From assembly GCA_022495995.1 (NCBI GenBank), contig JAFEMH010000937.1, positions 372,001 through 436,000 on the forward strand: a DNA stretch of 64,000 nt, given 5' to 3'. How positions within the stretch are numbered: position 1 is the stretch's first letter; each line of letters opens with the position of its first letter. Made by a program: the position numbers and the translations under genes. Origin of the DNA: Adenophora triphylla var. japonica. Taxonomy: Eukaryota > Streptophyta > Magnoliopsida > Asterales > Campanulaceae. This document shows positions 50,852 through 62,728 of the stretch, piece by piece. The notes below the pieces were generated by a model. The model was given only the letters and a program-made list of their open reading frames with translations, did no database searches and had not been told where the DNA came from.

Positions 50852-53849
50852 TCATTCAACAATCTCCTCTATTCTTGGTTCACCCATCTGAACAAACTGA
50901 ACCACTCTAGCATAGCTCAAGCTCGGTGCCACATTCACAACTTCCATACCCAACTCGATCTCTCCCGTGACGTTCTGATCAGCACTTACACTCTCAGGTT
51001 CTCGCACAACAATCCTTTCTCTTTCTCGCACACTTTCAGCTCCAACCATTTCGGCCTCAGATACTTCTCCGTCCACTCCAATAACACTAACCTCTACATT
51101 CTCTGGGGCCCTTCTCGCTTTCGCGAAAATCATTGCCGTGCCATTCCTCATACTCTCAGTCACCACCCATTCAACCTCGGGATCAAGAACCTCAACCACG
51201 TTTATCCTCAGCTGGCGAGAATCGGATCTTGTCGTCAATGAACTAGTAGATGCCCCCTTGGCCTTCATCATTTCCTTTCTCTTTCTCGCCACGGTAATTG
51301 CCTCACTTTTTAAGCAACCCACACCCTTGGAAGTCGGATACTTCACCCTTTGATGCGGGATGGACAACACTATCTCAAAGCTTAGCATGAAAGGGATCCC
51401 GACAATTGCATTGTAGGGGGAAACTAAGTCAATCACCATGAATTCTATATTCTCGCTTCTCGCCATCTCACCCTCACCAATCTCTACCTCCAACATGATT
51501 GTCCCTTTCACCTTAACCGAATGATTCGCGAATCCCTCCAAAAATCCCTTATAAGGTACCAAGTTTGCGTCTCTGTAATTCATCCTCTTGAAAGCATCAT
51601 AATACAAGACATTTTGGCTAGCCCCTGAATCCACCATCACCCTCTGGACCACGTTATTTCCCGGACAAATAGTTATAATCACTGGTTGGCTCCCATGGCT
51701 CTTTGTCGCTGCCAACTCGTTCCTAGAAAAGCTGATCACCCTGTCCTCGCTGGCGACAAACTGAGGGATATCGAAACTGTGTGACAACATCATAATTTGA
51801 TTATCCAACTGGGCCACGCTGGGTAAAGGATTTTGAATAACATCAACTACATTTCGCTCCCGAGTTCTCTCCTGCCTGACCCCTTCATCTCGCCTAGCAT
51901 CTCTCTCCAGGTACTGCTTGAACTCGCCCTTATTGATTTTTCCCTGAATCACCCATCTCAAATTGTAGCAATCCTCCGTCACATGACCCTTGTCCTTGTG
52001 ATACTCGCAATAACTGTTTTGATCCCTGGCCATATAAGTTCCCTCCTCGATGGCAAAAGGTGCAGGCAAATCCTCCTTCCTCAAAATCTCGGTGATGGTG
52101 GTATTCAACCTGTCGTACTTAAAAACTTTTCTCTGATTCTGACCACCACCACAATTGGTTCCATTACCCCCAGCTCTATTCCCGCTGCGACCTCCTTGTC
52201 CACCCCTACTTTCATATTTTACCACATCGATTCTTTCCTTCGCCTTCTTCTTTCCAGATCCGGTTTCCGCATGAGCGACCTCCATTCCTGGCTCCTTGCC
52301 GCCGCTGCAAAATGCTCTTACCCTTTCATACAACTCGCCAGTCATCTTCGGCAACCTCATACAAAATTCCTGCTTGAAATGTCCAGGTAATAAGCTCGCA
52401 TTGAATAACATAATAATCTCGCCTTGGCTGACATCGGCAATCCGATTTGCTACACCCATGAATCTATCAGTAAAGACCGAGATCTCCTCTCCTTCATGTT
52501 GCTTTAGGCTGCATAGCTCAGTTTTTTACACGGGCTGTGCTCCCGACCCGCTGAATCTCGCCAAAAACTTCGCCTTAAGATCTTGATATCCTAGAACCGA
52601 TTCCGCTGGCTGGGTCAAGAACCACTCCAAGGCATGATCCACAAGAGTACTCGCAAATGCCTTACATATCACAGCTTCATTCTCTGTCAACAGCGACAAC
52701 GTAACCTCAAACCCTCCAATGTGAGTATTAGCTCTAGAACTTCCTGAGTAGTTCGGCAAGTTAGGCATACGGAATGACGGATCAGGGGCGGCAATCTGAA
52801 TATCCTTTGCAAAAGGGGACAAGTAAGAACCTTTCACTTCCACAGGTTTGGTTCCCGCCTCTAACTCTTTAATCTTCTTCGCCATTTCCACCACCTCGGA
52901 TTTCCACTTATCATCCTCATCTTTCTTAGCCTTCTCCAATTCAGCGGCTTTAGCCATCTCGGCGGCTTTCAAAGCCTCTGCGGCCTTAACCGCTTCTGCA
53001 ACCTTCTCAGCTTCTGCAGCTTTCTCTGCCCTTTCTCTCTCCTTTTCCCTATCCCTCCTTTCACGCCGCCGGCGATCTTTATCGCGCAGCGACACCTCAT
53101 CTTGGCGAGCTCTATCAGACTGCCCTGACTTTGGCGACCTTTCTTCCCTGTAGGTCCCATCCTCCGAATATCTTGAGCGACTAGGCACATAATCTCTGTC
53201 CGCAGTCGACCCCTCATCACTTTCATATTCATAATAATAAGACTCGTCACGCGAGTTTCCCGATTTGTGATAGATTCTCATTCTCCTTCCCTCCTCGCGA
53301 TCTGGATGCTTCCTCTTGACCGCGGCACCCTCGGATCTCGCCTTGGTCACATCTCGTCTCCTATGATTTCGATCTAGGCGGCGGCATATCCCTCGCTCGC
53401 CTTACATCTCTCTGAGCTACACTCTCACTGACATCCCGGTCTTCTCTTTGGGCTCTTCCCGCCATTCCAGCCGACATCTCAGGCGGGATCTCGATGGGTT
53501 CCTGACCCATCTTTCTCAGCCTCTCGTTATTTGTGAGAACCTTCATCATTGACTCATTCTCTTTCCTCAACTGGCTGGCTGTCGCTCTTGCATCATCAGT
53601 CTTTGAGGGAGCGGGATTCTGCTCGCCAACCTTTCCTTTATTCCTTTCAACTCGCTCCCTATCTTCTCGCCTTCGAGCACTCCTGACTGCCGAATCAGTC
53701 TCAGAGGTGTGCACCTCGCCTTCCCGCGCAGTCCCCGATCTGGCCCTGCGGGCATCCTTCTGGTTGGGGGTCTCCAGAACCGAATTCTGGGTAACCTTCA
53801 CCTGAGTATTCTTTTCTTGCACCATTCCGGTCACTTTCTGGGCACACAA
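50852..53849 (-). pseudogene. Gypsy gag-protease, minus strand, one stop and one frameshift
   Basis: Three consecutive frames. 53849-53361: basic, charged N-terminus. 53350-52526: Arg/Glu-rich and Ala/Lys/Glu coiled-coil-like stretch, then the gag core (AFASTLVDHALEWFLTQPAE, LKAKFLARFSG). 52459-50852: rest of gag, a zinc knuckle CEYHKDKGHVTEDC (C-x2-H-x4-H-x4-C) and an aspartic protease (VMVDSGASQNVLYYDAF, GIPFML). The second and third are in the same frame, separated only by a TAA at about 52526-52528. The first is offset by a frameshift near 53355. The frame ends at its own TGA; no pol follows because the neighbour at 50850 belongs to another element. Confidence 0.8.
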
Positions 53850-54770
53850 TCAAAGAAATAACCAAACCCAACACCAGCAAACAAGAACAGCAAGTCTGAA
53901 AACAACTTTCTGGGCCAAGAATACGAACTACACGAACAGAAAAAACCCCAACACCCCCAATCACCTAAAACGAAACACAGAAACTGAACAAGCTCTTGTC
54001 AAATAACCAAAGAAAGAAATTCAGGTCTCGGCAACGGAACCAACTGAAGCTGCCATCCAAAATCAATGGTTGCACAGGATCTGAAAACAAGAGGATACCA
54101 CGGCTGTTCTTCCTTCGACTTGTCTCCTACACACATGCACACATGTAAACTAGGCCGGGGGTGGCTCCGGCGAAACCCCTCCGGCGTGAGAGTAAGATTA
54201 ACATTTCAAAAAAATGGCAATATCAATGGAAACCCTAGAGAGAGAGTTTAGAGGGTAGAGAGAGAGAACATACCATGCAAATGCACTATTCCTCTATTTT
54301 ATACTCCCAAGCCCCCATGTGCCTTGCACATGGGGGGACACTTGTCAATCATCCGTATGGGGTCCCCAACCAACTCAAAGTTAGCGGGATTTCACTATTC
54401 ACCTTGTCAAATCAATCTACTGTTGACAGCTTCGATATGATGAGGGATCACGTTTCACGCAAGCCGCCGGCTACAATCATCAACCTGGCGGCCACATTCA
54501 TAGTGCGGCCAACCTTAACTATGTCGGCAACGCTACTTCCCGCCCTCGGCATATCGCTGTACATTCGCTTTTCCGGGGTCTCAAGCTCGACCTGCTTACT
54601 CCCACATGCCGCCTGTGCGGGGTCGACTTATCCCGCACGCCTCTTTCCGTCCCGGGACCTCCTCATGGCCCACAAATATATATTTGGCCCATATCTACAC
54701 ACACTGGGCCCATTAAGGTGTGCTGGGCTCAATTTCTCGTTTGGGCCCAAATCTATTTTCTATTATCGCA
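53850..54770 (-). mobile_element. Probable 5' LTR and leader of the minus-strand gypsy element
   Basis: On the minus strand a TATA box (GTATAAAATAGAGG, about 54305) lies upstream of the gag frame. A primer-site-like word (TTGGTTCCGTTGCCGAGA, about 54031-54014) fits between LTR and gag. The upstream boundary near 54770-54800 is a guess, and there is no second LTR for comparison. Confidence 0.4.
54312..54336. promoter_or_regulatory. Perfect inverted repeat next to TATA box
   Basis: CCCCCATGTGC and GCACATGGGGG with a 3-nt spacer (ctt), just upstream (minus strand) of the TATA box at 54305-54296. Confidence 0.7.
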
Positions 54771-54879
54771 TCAGCTTCGGTTGTCAACCCCCCAAAAAAT
54801 GTACATTCCAAGTCCCAACTCTTAGAGATTTAGAAGTTTCACCGTTTTTTCTCGATTGCCTCGACAACGGATAAATTTG

Positions 54880-55028
54880 GTTAATTCCATGGGCAGGCAA
54901 GAGACCTGGCGTCTTTCCATTTCGCATTTGCAACCCAGAATCAAGAGGGTGAGTTCTATTCCGAGACGGATGAGATGAAATTCCCTACTTGATACATTTT
55001 CGAAGGGGAAGGAGTGCACGCGTAACAT
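54880..55028. other. Coding-like remnant, not recognised
   Basis: The plus strand from 54887 reads HGQARDLASFHFAFATQNQE then GEFYSETDEMKF before a stop. The composition looks like a real protein, but I cannot name it. The opposite strand is also open (68 codons). Confidence 0.25.
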
Positions 55029-55104
55029 AGCATGGATTCACAATTAGTAGGGATGACATCGTAATGATGTTAACAAAATATGTATATTATTGGATAAATT
55101 GTAA

Positions 55105-55409
55105 TACTCCCTCCGTTCCGGTCGAAGTGTCTCAAATTTTCTTTTTGGGCGTCTCATTTAAAATGTCTCATTTCTAAAAAGGAAAGTTTTTATTATTTTT
55201 ATATTCTTCCTACCCCACTCATTCTCTCTCATACTTTACTTTTACACTCACAACATTCTCTCTCCTAATTATTCCTCCCACTCATTCTCTCTTCTCTTTA
55301 ATTTTTCATACTCACAATATTTAACCTTTTTTTTCTTTTTTACATCACTTTCTTAATTCTCGTGTAATTGTCCTTTTGGGACACTTTGATCGAGACAGAC
55401 GGAGGAGTA
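55105..55409. mobile_element. Stowaway-type MITE
   Basis: Starts tactccctccgttccggtcg and ends cgagacagacggaggagta; interior words as in 6683-6996. Confidence 0.8.
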
Positions 55410-55641
55410 CATGGTATGATACACAAAATGGTACACACAAATTTGTTACAAAATCAAATGATATTTATTTTTAACTAAAAGTCAAATTGCTTGGCAAAGT
55501 AATTAATTGACTTGCAATATTATATTATACCTTTATTTTATTTCTTTTATCCTCCTAATTAAAAAAGTTTTAAATGAAGGAGTCAACCTTTACTGCAAGT
55601 AATAAATTGCTTCAACAAAAGTAGTCTATTTTATCATAGTA

Positions 55642-55792
55642 CTAGTAAAAGCTCGTGTCCTCGGACACGTGTTTTTTTTTTTTTTTAAAGGGCAAAATGG
55701 GAAAGAGACAACTTAGTGAGGGCAAAATGGGAAATTTGATATTTGGTACTGTTCATAGTACTGTTCACCCATGGTGTGATTTATACTATAGA
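55642..55792 (-). mobile_element. Mini-Helitron
   Basis: 151 bp. The minus strand begins TCTATAGTATAAATCACACC and ends with the hairpin CGTGTCCGAGGACACG followed by AGCTTTTACTAG. Closest to the copy at 21458. Confidence 0.75.
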
Positions 55793-56181
55793 TAGTACTA
55801 GTAATTTAAGTTAATCCCATTGATTGCTGTAAAACTCCATTCATTAATTAATTATAAATGAATATCCATTTTTTATTTAAACAACATTCTGAAAATATTT
55901 TGTCTAAGAAATTTTAATAACAAAAAATACATAAATACATGTACTATTCACTTTCAAACTTTTAATTTTGTAAATATAAATTAAAATATGAAAAAATATT
56001 GAATTACTAATCCATAACTCTAGCCTGATTACTCTAAATATTGGGGGACTTTATAATTTGGTCAAACCTAAGGGGAGGTCATCAAAATTAATACCACTTA
56101 CCATTTGGAGTTTCTAATTTAAGTGTTTACAACTACAGATAATCTATCAGTTTGTGATCCTTTCTATTTAGAGTATAAACA
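55793..56181. other. AT-rich intergenic, nothing recognised
   Basis: No coding-like frame or bounded repeat seen. Confidence 0.5.
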
Positions 56182-56534
56182 AACTCCCTTTTTGATAGTG
56201 ATAGAAGAAAGTATCCTTTATTCACTAGAAAGACAAAGTAAGCAAAATTCAATACATCACTTTACTTGTCATGATATATCATAATCTTTTATCTCATATA
56301 GTAATATGCAAAAAATAAAAAAATAAAAATAAAAGAGGACATTCTAAAATAATCAATAAAGTCCCATAATAAAAATAGAATCCACTGATTATATTCACAA
56401 TAATTACCTACTTACATCACTTTTTCTCTTCTACCCAACTATCTAAACTCACAATATATCACTTTTTTTTATCTGTTTCCTTAATTTTTTTTACCAAACT
56501 TATTTATACATATTATTATGGGGCGGATTAAGTA
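56182..56534. mobile_element. Decayed Stowaway-type MITE
   Basis: Starts aactccctttttgatagtga and ends tatggggcggattaagta; the ends are weakly complementary and the interior has cacaatatatcac words of the family. Confidence 0.4.
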
Positions 56535-56739
56535 TTGCATTAAAGTATTAATAATATGAACAAAATCCATTTCAATCATTGAAAGTTAAAGAATCTCAAC
56601 AATGGTCAACAATGGAGAAGTAGAAAGCTAGCTAACAAGACAACTTTGGGGGCATTAACTCAATTCAATGCTTTAAATTTGAAATTGAAATGACATAATG
56701 AATTTTGTGAAAATAAAATCTTTGAAAATTAATTTTATT

Positions 56740-57110
56740 TTTAATAATTAGAAAAATGTGTTTTTAAATCTTATAGTAACATTTTTGTAAATAAGTGGAA
56801 CCTCTTTTATAACGGGCAATGACATTTTTCATCTAACCAAAACACTATTTTTAAAAATAGCGTGGTGTCATTTTTTTGTAAATAATCAAAATTTATTAAC
56901 ACATCTTGACACTCTTTAAAACTATAATTGTCATTCTTTAACACTAAACCTGACACTTTTTAACACTATTACTGTCAATCTCTTATATATTACCATTGTC
57001 ACTATTTAACACTAACACTGACACTCAAAACACATAAATAATGACACTTTTTAACACTAATACTGATATTCTTTATAATTTATACTGCATTAAAAAAACA
57101 CTATTACTAA
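56740..57110. repeat. Repeat with CTTTTTAACACTA(A/T)TACTG words
   Basis: About ten loose units containing gacactttttaacactatta. Resembles 10738-11306. Unclassified; adjoins a MITE at 57115. Confidence 0.5.
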
Positions 57111-57114
57111 CACT

Positions 57115-57450
57115 TACTCTCTCCGTCCATTTACTTACTTCACACTTTCTATTTTGGGCGTTCAAATACATACTTCACACTTTATTTTTTACCTAAAATG
57201 GAAACTTTATATTATTAAAATATTAACCCTACCCCACTCATTCTCTCTCCTACATTATTTTAATACTCACAACACCATTATAATTTACTATTCCCTCCAC
57301 TCATTCTCTCTCCTACATTATAATTTACTATTCCCTTCACTCATTCTCTCTCTATTTTACTTTTACACTCACAACATTTATATCATTATTTTTTTTCTTA
57401 ATTCTCGCGCAAACAGTAACTGTGAAGCAACAAAATGGACGGAGGGAATA
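57115..57450. mobile_element. Stowaway-type MITE with internal duplication
   Basis: Starts tactctctccgtccattta and ends aaaatggacggagggaata. The block attctctctcctacattat is duplicated inside, explaining the 336-bp length. Confidence 0.75.
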
Positions 57451-57467
57451 TTTTTTTTATTAATATG

Positions 57468-57756
57468 TACTCCCTCCGTCCCGCTACAAAAATCAAAGTA
57501 ACTGTTTGCAAGCAAATTAAGGAAAAAGTTAGTGGAAAAAATGTTGTGAGTATGAAAAGTGAGGTTGAAGAAAAAAAGTGGGGTAGAAAATAGTGATTTG
57601 ATTGGTGTTGTGAGTATAAAAGTAAAGTATGAGAGAGAATCAAGGGGTAGAATAGTAAAGATTCTTTGTCATTTTAGAAAGTGTGAAGTTTATAATGGAA
57701 CGCCCACTAAAAAAAGTCTAAAAAAAGTGTGAAAATTATAGCGGGACGGGAGGAAT
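57468..57756. mobile_element. Stowaway-type MITE
   Basis: Starts tactccctccgtcccgcta and ends tagcgggacgggaggaata; opposite internal orientation to the previous copy, 17 bp away. Confidence 0.82.
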
Positions 57757-57869
57757 ACACATTTTAACACACAGACCGACAATGACATGATCTAGTTCAA
57801 AAATTGTTTTTATAGCTTATAATTATGGTTTCAATTCCTATTTAATGGGCTTAGAGCCTGTTTGCCAAA

Positions 57870-58161
57870 TACTCCCTCTGTCCCACTCTATTGTGGATCT
57901 AATTTTTAGGCATGAGAATTAAAAAAAAGTAGGAGAAAAAAATAGATGGAGGAGGTATTTGTGAGTATGAAAAATTAAATAGGAGAGAGAATGAGTGGAA
58001 GAAATAGTTAGGAGAGAGAATGTTGTGAGTGTAAAAGTAAAGTATGAGAGAGAATGAGTGAGTGAAATAGTAAAGATTCTTTGCCATTTTGGACAGTTCA
58101 CACTAATGTGAGATGTCTCAAAATAAAAATAAGTTCACACTGAAATGGGACTAAGGGAGTA
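57870..58161. mobile_element. Stowaway-type MITE
   Basis: Starts tactccctctgtcccactc and ends aatgggactaagggagta. Interior very similar to 4282-4573. Confidence 0.8.
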
Positions 58162-58639
58162 TATCCTTAAATCATATTGAAATTAAAATTCATTATTGAG
58201 TTGCTAATAAATGTATACTCCATTTCAGCTCAAACCGAATTACTAGTCAAATTAATGTAACTTTAACAAATATTTAAAGAAAAAATAATGATTCTAATAC
58301 AAATCTAAAAATTATTATTGAAAGTATTAAAAATTGTGATAGAATAACAACTTTTAAATTTTCAATAGGATCACTATTTTTATTTAAAGGGGCTTTGACC
58401 AATTAATCCCTTATCCAAATGAAATCGATCAATAATGAAAGACATTTTTAAAACTCGTCAATAAGTCTCTGCTAAAAATGTGGACAAAAATTTTCCTAAC
58501 TGCAATTCCCTCACATACCAGGCAGCCAGCGTCTTATGCGCTTAATTGGTGAATATTATGATTCGCTGCTTCGCACTCCCTATGCATTCTCTCTCCCTCT
58601 TTCTCTCTATTCCTTTTTTTTACCCGGTTAATAAAAATA

Positions 58640-59040
58640 CCAACAACTGTGAAATTTGCCCTACAGTTGTTTTAAAAGAATGACATAAATAACTGAGAAA
58701 TCTAAAAAACAATTATAATATAAACCAACTCTAATCATGAACAAGTATAAAAACCTATAAAAGATTAATGTGAAATAGAATTCTCAGTTTATAACATAAA
58801 ACAACACAATTATAATATAAACCAATTCTATTTCACAGTTATTTCAATAACTGTGAAATATAATTCACAGTTATTTACACCAAAACTTGTGTCCAAGTTT
58901 CATGAGATATATTAGTTGTTTACCAAACTCTAATAAAAATAACTGTGAAATACACATCACAGTTCAAAAATTTATCAATTGTTTAAGCAAAATAACTGTG
59001 AAATACACATTACAGTTATTTCACAAACAATGCATGAGGA
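58640..59040. repeat. AACTGTGAAATA / TTACAGTTATTT inverted words
   Basis: At least eight copies of aactgtgaaat or its complement in both orientations form several small potential hairpins inside the TIR element. Confidence 0.7.
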
Positions 59041-59097
59041 TGAACAACTGTGAAAATCTATATAACATTAATGTAAAATAAAATTTTTAGTTTATAA

Positions 59098-59272
59098 CAA
59101 GGTTCTAAAAAGCGCTAGGCGGATGCTAGGCGGCGGAGCCGGGCCTAGCGCCTAGGCGGGGACTAGTCGGGATTAGTAAGGACCTAGGCGGGGCTTAGAA
59201 CTAGGCGTTGGAGAGGGGCCTAGCGCCTAGGCGGGGCCTAGGCGCCCTTCGACGGGGTCTTTTAGAACACTG
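59098..59272. mobile_element. Nested hAT-type MITE (GCGCTAGGCG-rich)
   Basis: 175 bp. Ends caaggttctaaaaa and tcttttagaacactg are inverted, flanked by gtttataa/atttataa (7 of 8 match). The interior repeats GCCTAGGCGGGG. Inserted in the 58389 element. Confidence 0.65.
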
Positions 59273-60048
59273 ATTTATAATATAAACCAACACAATTATA
59301 ATATAAACTAATTCTATTTCACAATTATTTAAATTCAAGCATTAGTCCTTGATTGGTTTCAATAGTTCAACATATGTCCCAAAAACAAATCAATCAAGGA
59401 GATAACAATAAATTAAATTGTTTCAAATTAACTGCGAAAGCACCAAGATCACAAAAATTTCAAATCAGTGTCTACTATAGGAACACCAAATCAACACAAT
59501 GCATAAAATTGAATGTAAATTGCAACTGTACACATGAATAGAAATAGATAGACTATCATCGATAGATGGATGTAGAGAAGCGATCCTGTAAGAGACTTCT
59601 CTGATAGAAGAAGAGAAAGATGATTGATGATGATATTCATTGACAGAATCGTTCGAGGTCGACTCTCCATACACTTTTCACTAGTTGACCGGTGACAGCA
59701 GCCAATGGCGACGGCTGGTAGAATTGGTTTGTTTGACTGGATTGACCGAAGAGATCGGAGTTGGATGTGGAGAGTGAGGGTTCCGTCGTGGACAGAGATT
59801 GGTGAGTAGTGACGGTTATCGACCGATTCAGATTTTGGGAAACTGCCACCAGTGTGTGTGTGTGTGAGGGAAGAGCTTTAGGCGATGGAACTTAGTATGG
59901 AAATTGTAGTTAGGGATATTTTTATCCACATTTTTAGCAGTGACTTATTGGCGAGATTAAAAAATGTCTGTTTTTATTGATAAATTTTATCCCATCTCAA
60001 GGTTTTATTGATAAAAAACCCCTATTTAAATTACTATTCAAAGTTACA

Positions 60049-60057
60049 TTAATTTAA
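60049..60057. repeat. TSD of Pack-MULE (ttaatttaa)
   Basis: Exact 9-bp repeat at 61812-61820; nine is the Mutator-type size. Confidence 0.85.
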
Positions 60058-60284
60058 GGGTTAATGACAATTTAGGGCCTGTAGTATAGGGGCGGTACCA
60101 CATTGGGGCTTAAAGTCTCAAAACTATCAATTTGGGGCCCGAATTTACAATTTTGATCAATTTGGGGCTTTTTGACGGAAAACGTTAAAAAAGGCCGTTA
60201 AGTGACCATGTGCGAGGCATGTGACATTCAGTGAGGACATTTTGGTCATTTCGCGTTCAGCCCAGACTTCAGGCCCTAAATTGA

Positions 60285-60386
<102 letters not shown>

Positions 60387-60425
60387 AAAAAACATTAACC
60401 CAAAAATTAAAACTTAGCAATACCA

Positions 60426-60630
60426 TCAATAAAACCCCACCTTATCCATTCTCCAAATCAACGTCGCCGCCATCTCCATTCTAACTCTCCTCCTCCGGCC
60501 AACCCACCTTCTCACCCACGCAACCAATACACTCAGCAACACCATCAACAAAACCCCACCAGCTACACACCCAACAATCACCCACAAATTTCTACCCTGA
60601 GCACCACCGCCCCCACCACCAATTACAGCA
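60426..60630 (-). pseudogene. Possible second captured fragment: membrane-segment peptide
   Basis: The minus strand reads GRNLWVIVGCVAGGVLLMVL, then LSVLVAWVRRWVGRRRR: one strong transmembrane helix followed by basic residues, as in the tail of single-pass membrane proteins. The source gene is not identified. It lies next to, and opposite in strand to, the OGG1 fragment. Confidence 0.35.
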
Positions 60631-60631
60631 A

Positions 60632-61000
60632 TTGGATTCTTTGTTTTCGACGCCGGTGGCGGAACACCCACATTTCCGAATCGAATCAAGAACCCTTTTC
60701 CACAGCCTCACTTCCCAAAATTCCCTCCCCGAATCTCAATGGGTACCCCTAAATCCTGGCAAATTGGAGCTCTCTTTTCCCCTCACTTTCCCCACCGGCC
60801 AAACCTTCCGCTGGAAACAAACTTCCCCACTTCAATTCACCGACGTAATTGGCCCCCACTTACTCACCCTCAAACAGTTAGAAAGCGACGACATTGCTTA
60901 TTTCTTGCATCAAACCTCCTGCCAATCTGAGGATGCTAGGTTGGTTTTGTTGGATTTTCTCAATGTGGATATTTGTTTGAGTGATTTGTGGGAGCAATTT
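60632..61000 (+). pseudogene. OGG1: Captured OGG1 (8-oxoguanine DNA glycosylase) N-terminal fragment
   Basis: The frame from 60632 (150 codons open) contains QWVPLNPGKLELSFPLTFPT, GQTFRWKQTSPLQFT, then GPHLLTLKQ and RLVLLDFLNVDICLSDLWEQ. The LTFPTGQTFRWK block and LLDFLN..I.L..LW are characteristic of the N-terminal (OGG_N) domain of plant OGG1, the nuclear base-excision-repair enzyme that removes 8-oxoguanine. Homology stops at about residue 123. The remaining 27 codons are unrelated and hydrophobic, and the helix-hairpin-helix and catalytic Lys/Asp regions are absent. The fragment is still open, so it could be translated, but not as a glycosylase. Confidence 0.82.
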
Positions 61001-61236
61001 CTTGCATCAAAATTATTGTTGTTTTTGATGATTGTGACAGGGATGATATTGGTGGCGGTTGTGGCGGTGGTGAACAGATGGTGATGGTGGTGGGGAAGAC
61101 TACGGGGAAGAAAGGATAAACTGTAAAGAAATTATTTTCATTTTCATTTTGTATTTATCTTTTAAATTTATTTGAAGATATTTAATATATTTTTATTTTT
61201 TTTATTCAATTCCAGAATTATAAACTTATAAAATTA

Positions 61237-61425
61237 CTAGTACATGCCCGTGTCCAAGGACACGGGTGTGTGTTTTTTAAATTTTTTTTTTTTTAACTTA
61301 AATTTTTTTTTAAGGGCAAAATGGAAAATTGACAAAATAGTGAGGGCAAAATAAGAATTTCGGTCGTTGGTACTGTTCAAACTACTGTTTCACCCATGCC
61401 TCATTTATAGTTTTATACTATAAAT
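61237..61425 (-). mobile_element. Mini-Helitron nested in Pack-MULE
   Basis: The minus-strand 3' end has the hairpin CCCGTGTCCTTGGACACGGG-like followed by CATGTACTAG; the 5' end is decayed (TTTATAGTATAAAAC). It shares gggcaaaat and tagtgagggcaaaat with the other two copies, but is the most divergent. Confidence 0.6.
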
Positions 61426-61820
61426 AATTTTATCAAAATTAAATCAGAAATTATAAATTATAAAATTGTAAATTAGAAAATAATATTATTTTTTATTTAA
61501 TGTTTTTTAAATCAATATTTTAAATATACGAATTATTTTTTTATTTTTTGTTTAAAAAAAAAAACTAAATATTTATTATTTATAGGGCAACTGTCAATTT
61601 AGGGCCAGAAGTCTCTGAAATGATCAAAATGCCCTCACTGAATGTCACATGCCTCGCACATAGTCACTTAACGGGTTTTTTTAACGTTTTCCGTCAAAAA
61701 GCCCCAAATTGATCAAAATTGTAAATTCGGACCCCAAATTAATAGTTTTGAGACTTCAGGCCGCAATGTGATATCGCCCCTATACTACATGCCCTAAATT
61801 ATCATTAACCCTTAATTTAA

Positions 61821-62540
61821 TCACTAGTCCAGTTTAAGCTAAGACCGGAGGATAGTACTTTCCAAATTGTTTTACTTTGATTTTGTTTGTTTGCAATCTG
61901 ATCAAAAATTGTATTTAACTATCTTCATAAATATTTAAAAATTATTATTGAGATACCATTAAAAATATGAGGATCAAACTTTAGTCAAAGTTAAGTTAGT
62001 TTTCCTCTAAAAGTCAAATATTTTCAGGTCAAAATAAGTACAAACTATCAATATAATGTCGTTTTTTTGACATGTAAAAGCGGAATAAAATTATATTTTA
62101 TCTCAAAATATGTGTTTACCTTTGTGAAATTTTGTTACAATCACCTTCACCTTTAAAATTCAATTCTTGTTATAAGTTTATTAAGAGATATGGAGTATAA
62201 TGATAATATTAAGGGTAATTATTTATATTTATTTTAAATATTTGACTAAATGTTACTGGTATTTTTTTTCAAAATGTCCTTCAAACTTGGTCATTAGGAG
62301 ATGAGTAATTCTCCCGAAAAATCTATTTTTCCTTGTGATTAGAAGAAAATGTGTTTTATGCTCGATACTATTTTTGTAAATAACAGGAACTTCTTAAAAA
62401 ATAAAATATACGATGAATTTTTTGTAAATAACCATAACTTCGCAATACACCCTCACACTCTATAGCACTGAATCTGTTTACTCAAACACTACTACTGAAT
62501 ATTTAACAATTCATTTATAAAAACTTCGATATTTCCTTTG
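61821..62540. other. AT-rich intergenic
   Basis: Nothing bounded. 61850-62045 has words (tcaaagttaagttag, aaaagtcaaat) like decayed arms of the 22026-type MITE. Confidence 0.4.
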
Positions 62541-62544
62541 CGTA

Positions 62545-62645
62545 CAAACTTTCGAATATCAGCCTAAAAAATTATGAATATCAATCTCAAAGATTCTGAA
62601 TATCTAGAAATCATTGACATTGATATCCACAAGATTTGTTTTCCA
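62545..62645. repeat. Direct repeat flanking foldback, left copy
   Basis: About 100 bp with words attatgaatatcaatctcaa and ttctgaatatc; a direct, diverged copy lies at about 63703-63803. Confidence 0.6.
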
Positions 62646-62728
62646 TAGACCTAGGGTTAAATTCCCCTAGGACCCTCTTTGCCCAAATTATATTCCTCTT
62701 AAAGAAAACTTTTTTGTAAATCTCAAAT

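Larger units (their letters stand above)
58389..60022. mobile_element. TIR element with long inverted repeats (MULE-like), 8-bp TSD
   Basis: 1,634 bp flanked by tatttaaa at 58381-58388 and 60023-60030. Terminal inverted repeats run about 130 bp with mismatches (left ggggctttgaccaattaatc; both arms share gctaaaaatgtgga and its complement). The interior has many AACTGTGAAAT/ATTTCACAGTT words (58640-59040) and a small nested hAT MITE. A minus-strand frame at 59849-59637 is open for 70 codons but not recognised. Mutator-like is favoured because of the long TIR; an 8-bp TSD would also suit hAT. Confidence 0.65.

Noticed and set aside
54880..55028. Host gene exon
   Set aside because: Looks coding on the plus strand but ends in stops, lacks a convincing splice context and matches no family I can name; kept only as an unrecognised remnant.
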